The notes under the pieces are model-generated. The model did not search any database, was not told the origin of the DNA, and saw only the letters and a program-made list of their open reading frames with translations. From the NCBI GenBank assembly GCA_947505915.1, contig CANNNH010000101.1, positions 1-5,863 of the forward strand: a stretch of 5,863 bases of DNA, written 5' to 3'. Shown one piece after another: positions 5,088-5,863 of the stretch. The first letter of the stretch is position 1; each line of letters begins with the position of its first letter. The translations under genes were made by a program, and so were the position numbers. Source of the stretch: Comamonadaceae bacterium (GTDB taxonomy: Bacteria; Pseudomonadota; Gammaproteobacteria; Burkholderiales; Burkholderiaceae).

Positions 5088-5863
5088 ATGAGTATGCGCA
5101 GATTACGAACCTTTTTAGTGTTTAGTCAAACAGGGACTATTGCCGCAACTGCAAAGAGTATTCACCAATCACCTGCCTCAGTGAGTGTTCAACTGAAACT
5201 ATTGGAGGAAGAGTTAGGGGGCTCTTTATTTCATCGCACCAATAAATCTATAGGCTTGACGACTTTGGGGTATCGACTTTTACCACTAGCCGAGCAAATT
5301 ATGAAGTTGCGTGATGAGGTACTCGCCCTAAATACGCCTAGTCAAGCTTTTGGAAAAATTACTATCGGGGTTATTAATAGTACATTAATTGATGTCTTAC
5401 CACCAATTTTACAAAAGATAAAAATTAATTCACCTGAGTTGGATATTCGAATCATGGCTGGAATTTCACCCTCGCTATTCAGTCAAGTGAGGGATGGTGT
5501 ACTAGACGCAGCAATTATTACAAAGCCACCCATATCAATAACAACAGATTTAATATTTCGTTCTCTATATACAGACCCTTTTTTATTGATCATGGCGAAA
5601 AATACGCCATATACGAATTTGGCCAAAGTTCTAGAAAGCAAACCATATATTGCATTTGATCGAAGTACTTGGGTTGGTCAAAAGGTTGAAGGATTCTTAC
5701 AAAAATTAAGTATTAAAGCGCATGCGGCAATGGAGCTAGATTCACAAGCTGCAATTATTTCGTTAATTAAGCACGGAATTGGCGTGTCGATACTGCCAAT
5801 CCGGCCTAATAGCAATAGTATGCGCGATCCTCATTTGCAATTTATTTCAATATCAGGATTAAA
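5088..5863 (+). CDS. LysR-family transcriptional regulator, 3' end beyond the window
   Basis: The frame stays open from 5088 to the window edge: 258 codons of a family usually near 300 residues, so only the C-terminal end is missing. Residues 1-60 are the LysR winged helix-turn-helix, with RRLRTFLVFSQTGTIAATAK (4-23), SPASVSVQLKLLEEELGGSL (28-47) and FHRTNKSIGLTTLG (48-61), then the linker helix. From about 90 (KITIGVINS) comes the periplasmic-binding-protein-like effector domain, with DAAIIT (140-145), the FLLIMA strand (165-170) and HGIGVSILP (229-237). Two starts are possible. ATG at 5088 has AGAG six bases upstream; ATG at 5094 has AGGG seven bases upstream and would give MRRLRTFL, and may be the true one. 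It is divergent from the Bug-enolase operon and is its likely regulator, sensing the substrate or a pathway intermediate. Confidence 0.9.
   Translation, partial: MSMRRLRTFLVFSQTGTIAATAKSIHQSPASVSVQLKLLEEELGGSLFHRTNKSIGLTTLGYRLLPLAEQIMKLRDEVLALNTPSQAFGKITIGVINSTLIDVLPPILQKIKINSPELDIRIMAGISPSLFSQVRDGVLDAAIITKPPISITTDLIFRSLYTDPFLLIMAKNTPYTNLAKVLESKPYIAFDRSTWVGQKVEGFLQKLSIKAHAAMELDSQAAIISLIKHGIGVSILPIRPNSNSMRDPHLQFISISGL

Overview
The window looks like a betaproteobacterial accessory locus, probably Burkholderiales. The main clue is two periplasmic Bug-type solute-binding proteins, each sitting next to a single catabolic enzyme with no permease genes beside it, which is a habit of Bordetella, Cupriavidus and Polynucleobacter relatives. 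The genus cannot be fixed from sequence alone.

Layout. Positions 1-114 hold the possible first codons of a transposase running off the left edge. Positions 115-275 and 2433-2644 are two same-direction copies of a small element without a transposase; its multiple end repeats look like those of the IS21 family. Between them lies a visibly GC-richer block. Reading leftward, it holds a Bug binding protein (1265-2236), a PuuE-like polysaccharide-deacetylase-fold hydrolase (342-1238) and the first codons of a third operon gene (253-345) cut off by the left element copy. Pointing the other way is the first 25 codons of an IclR-type regulator (from 2357), cut off by the right copy. The gap between Bug and iclR carries a good sigma70-type promoter and an IclR-like palindrome just downstream of it.

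Right of 2644 the DNA becomes AT-richer. It holds a second, intact module: an enolase-superfamily (mandelate racemase subgroup) enzyme (2790-3989), a second Bug protein (4013-4972), and a divergent LysR-family regulator (5088 to the window end). A perfect 13-bp-arm palindrome in the divergent gap fits the LysR recognition site.

How it works together. Each module has the same plan: a divergent regulator, a periplasmic binding protein to capture a small, probably carboxylated, compound, and an enzyme to begin using it. The left module has lost its regulator and its third gene at element boundaries, so it is a trimmed passenger segment. The right module appears intact. I see no phage, CRISPR, defence, tRNA or rRNA feature. 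The most notable content is the element-bounded mosaic and the two well-formed regulatory regions.
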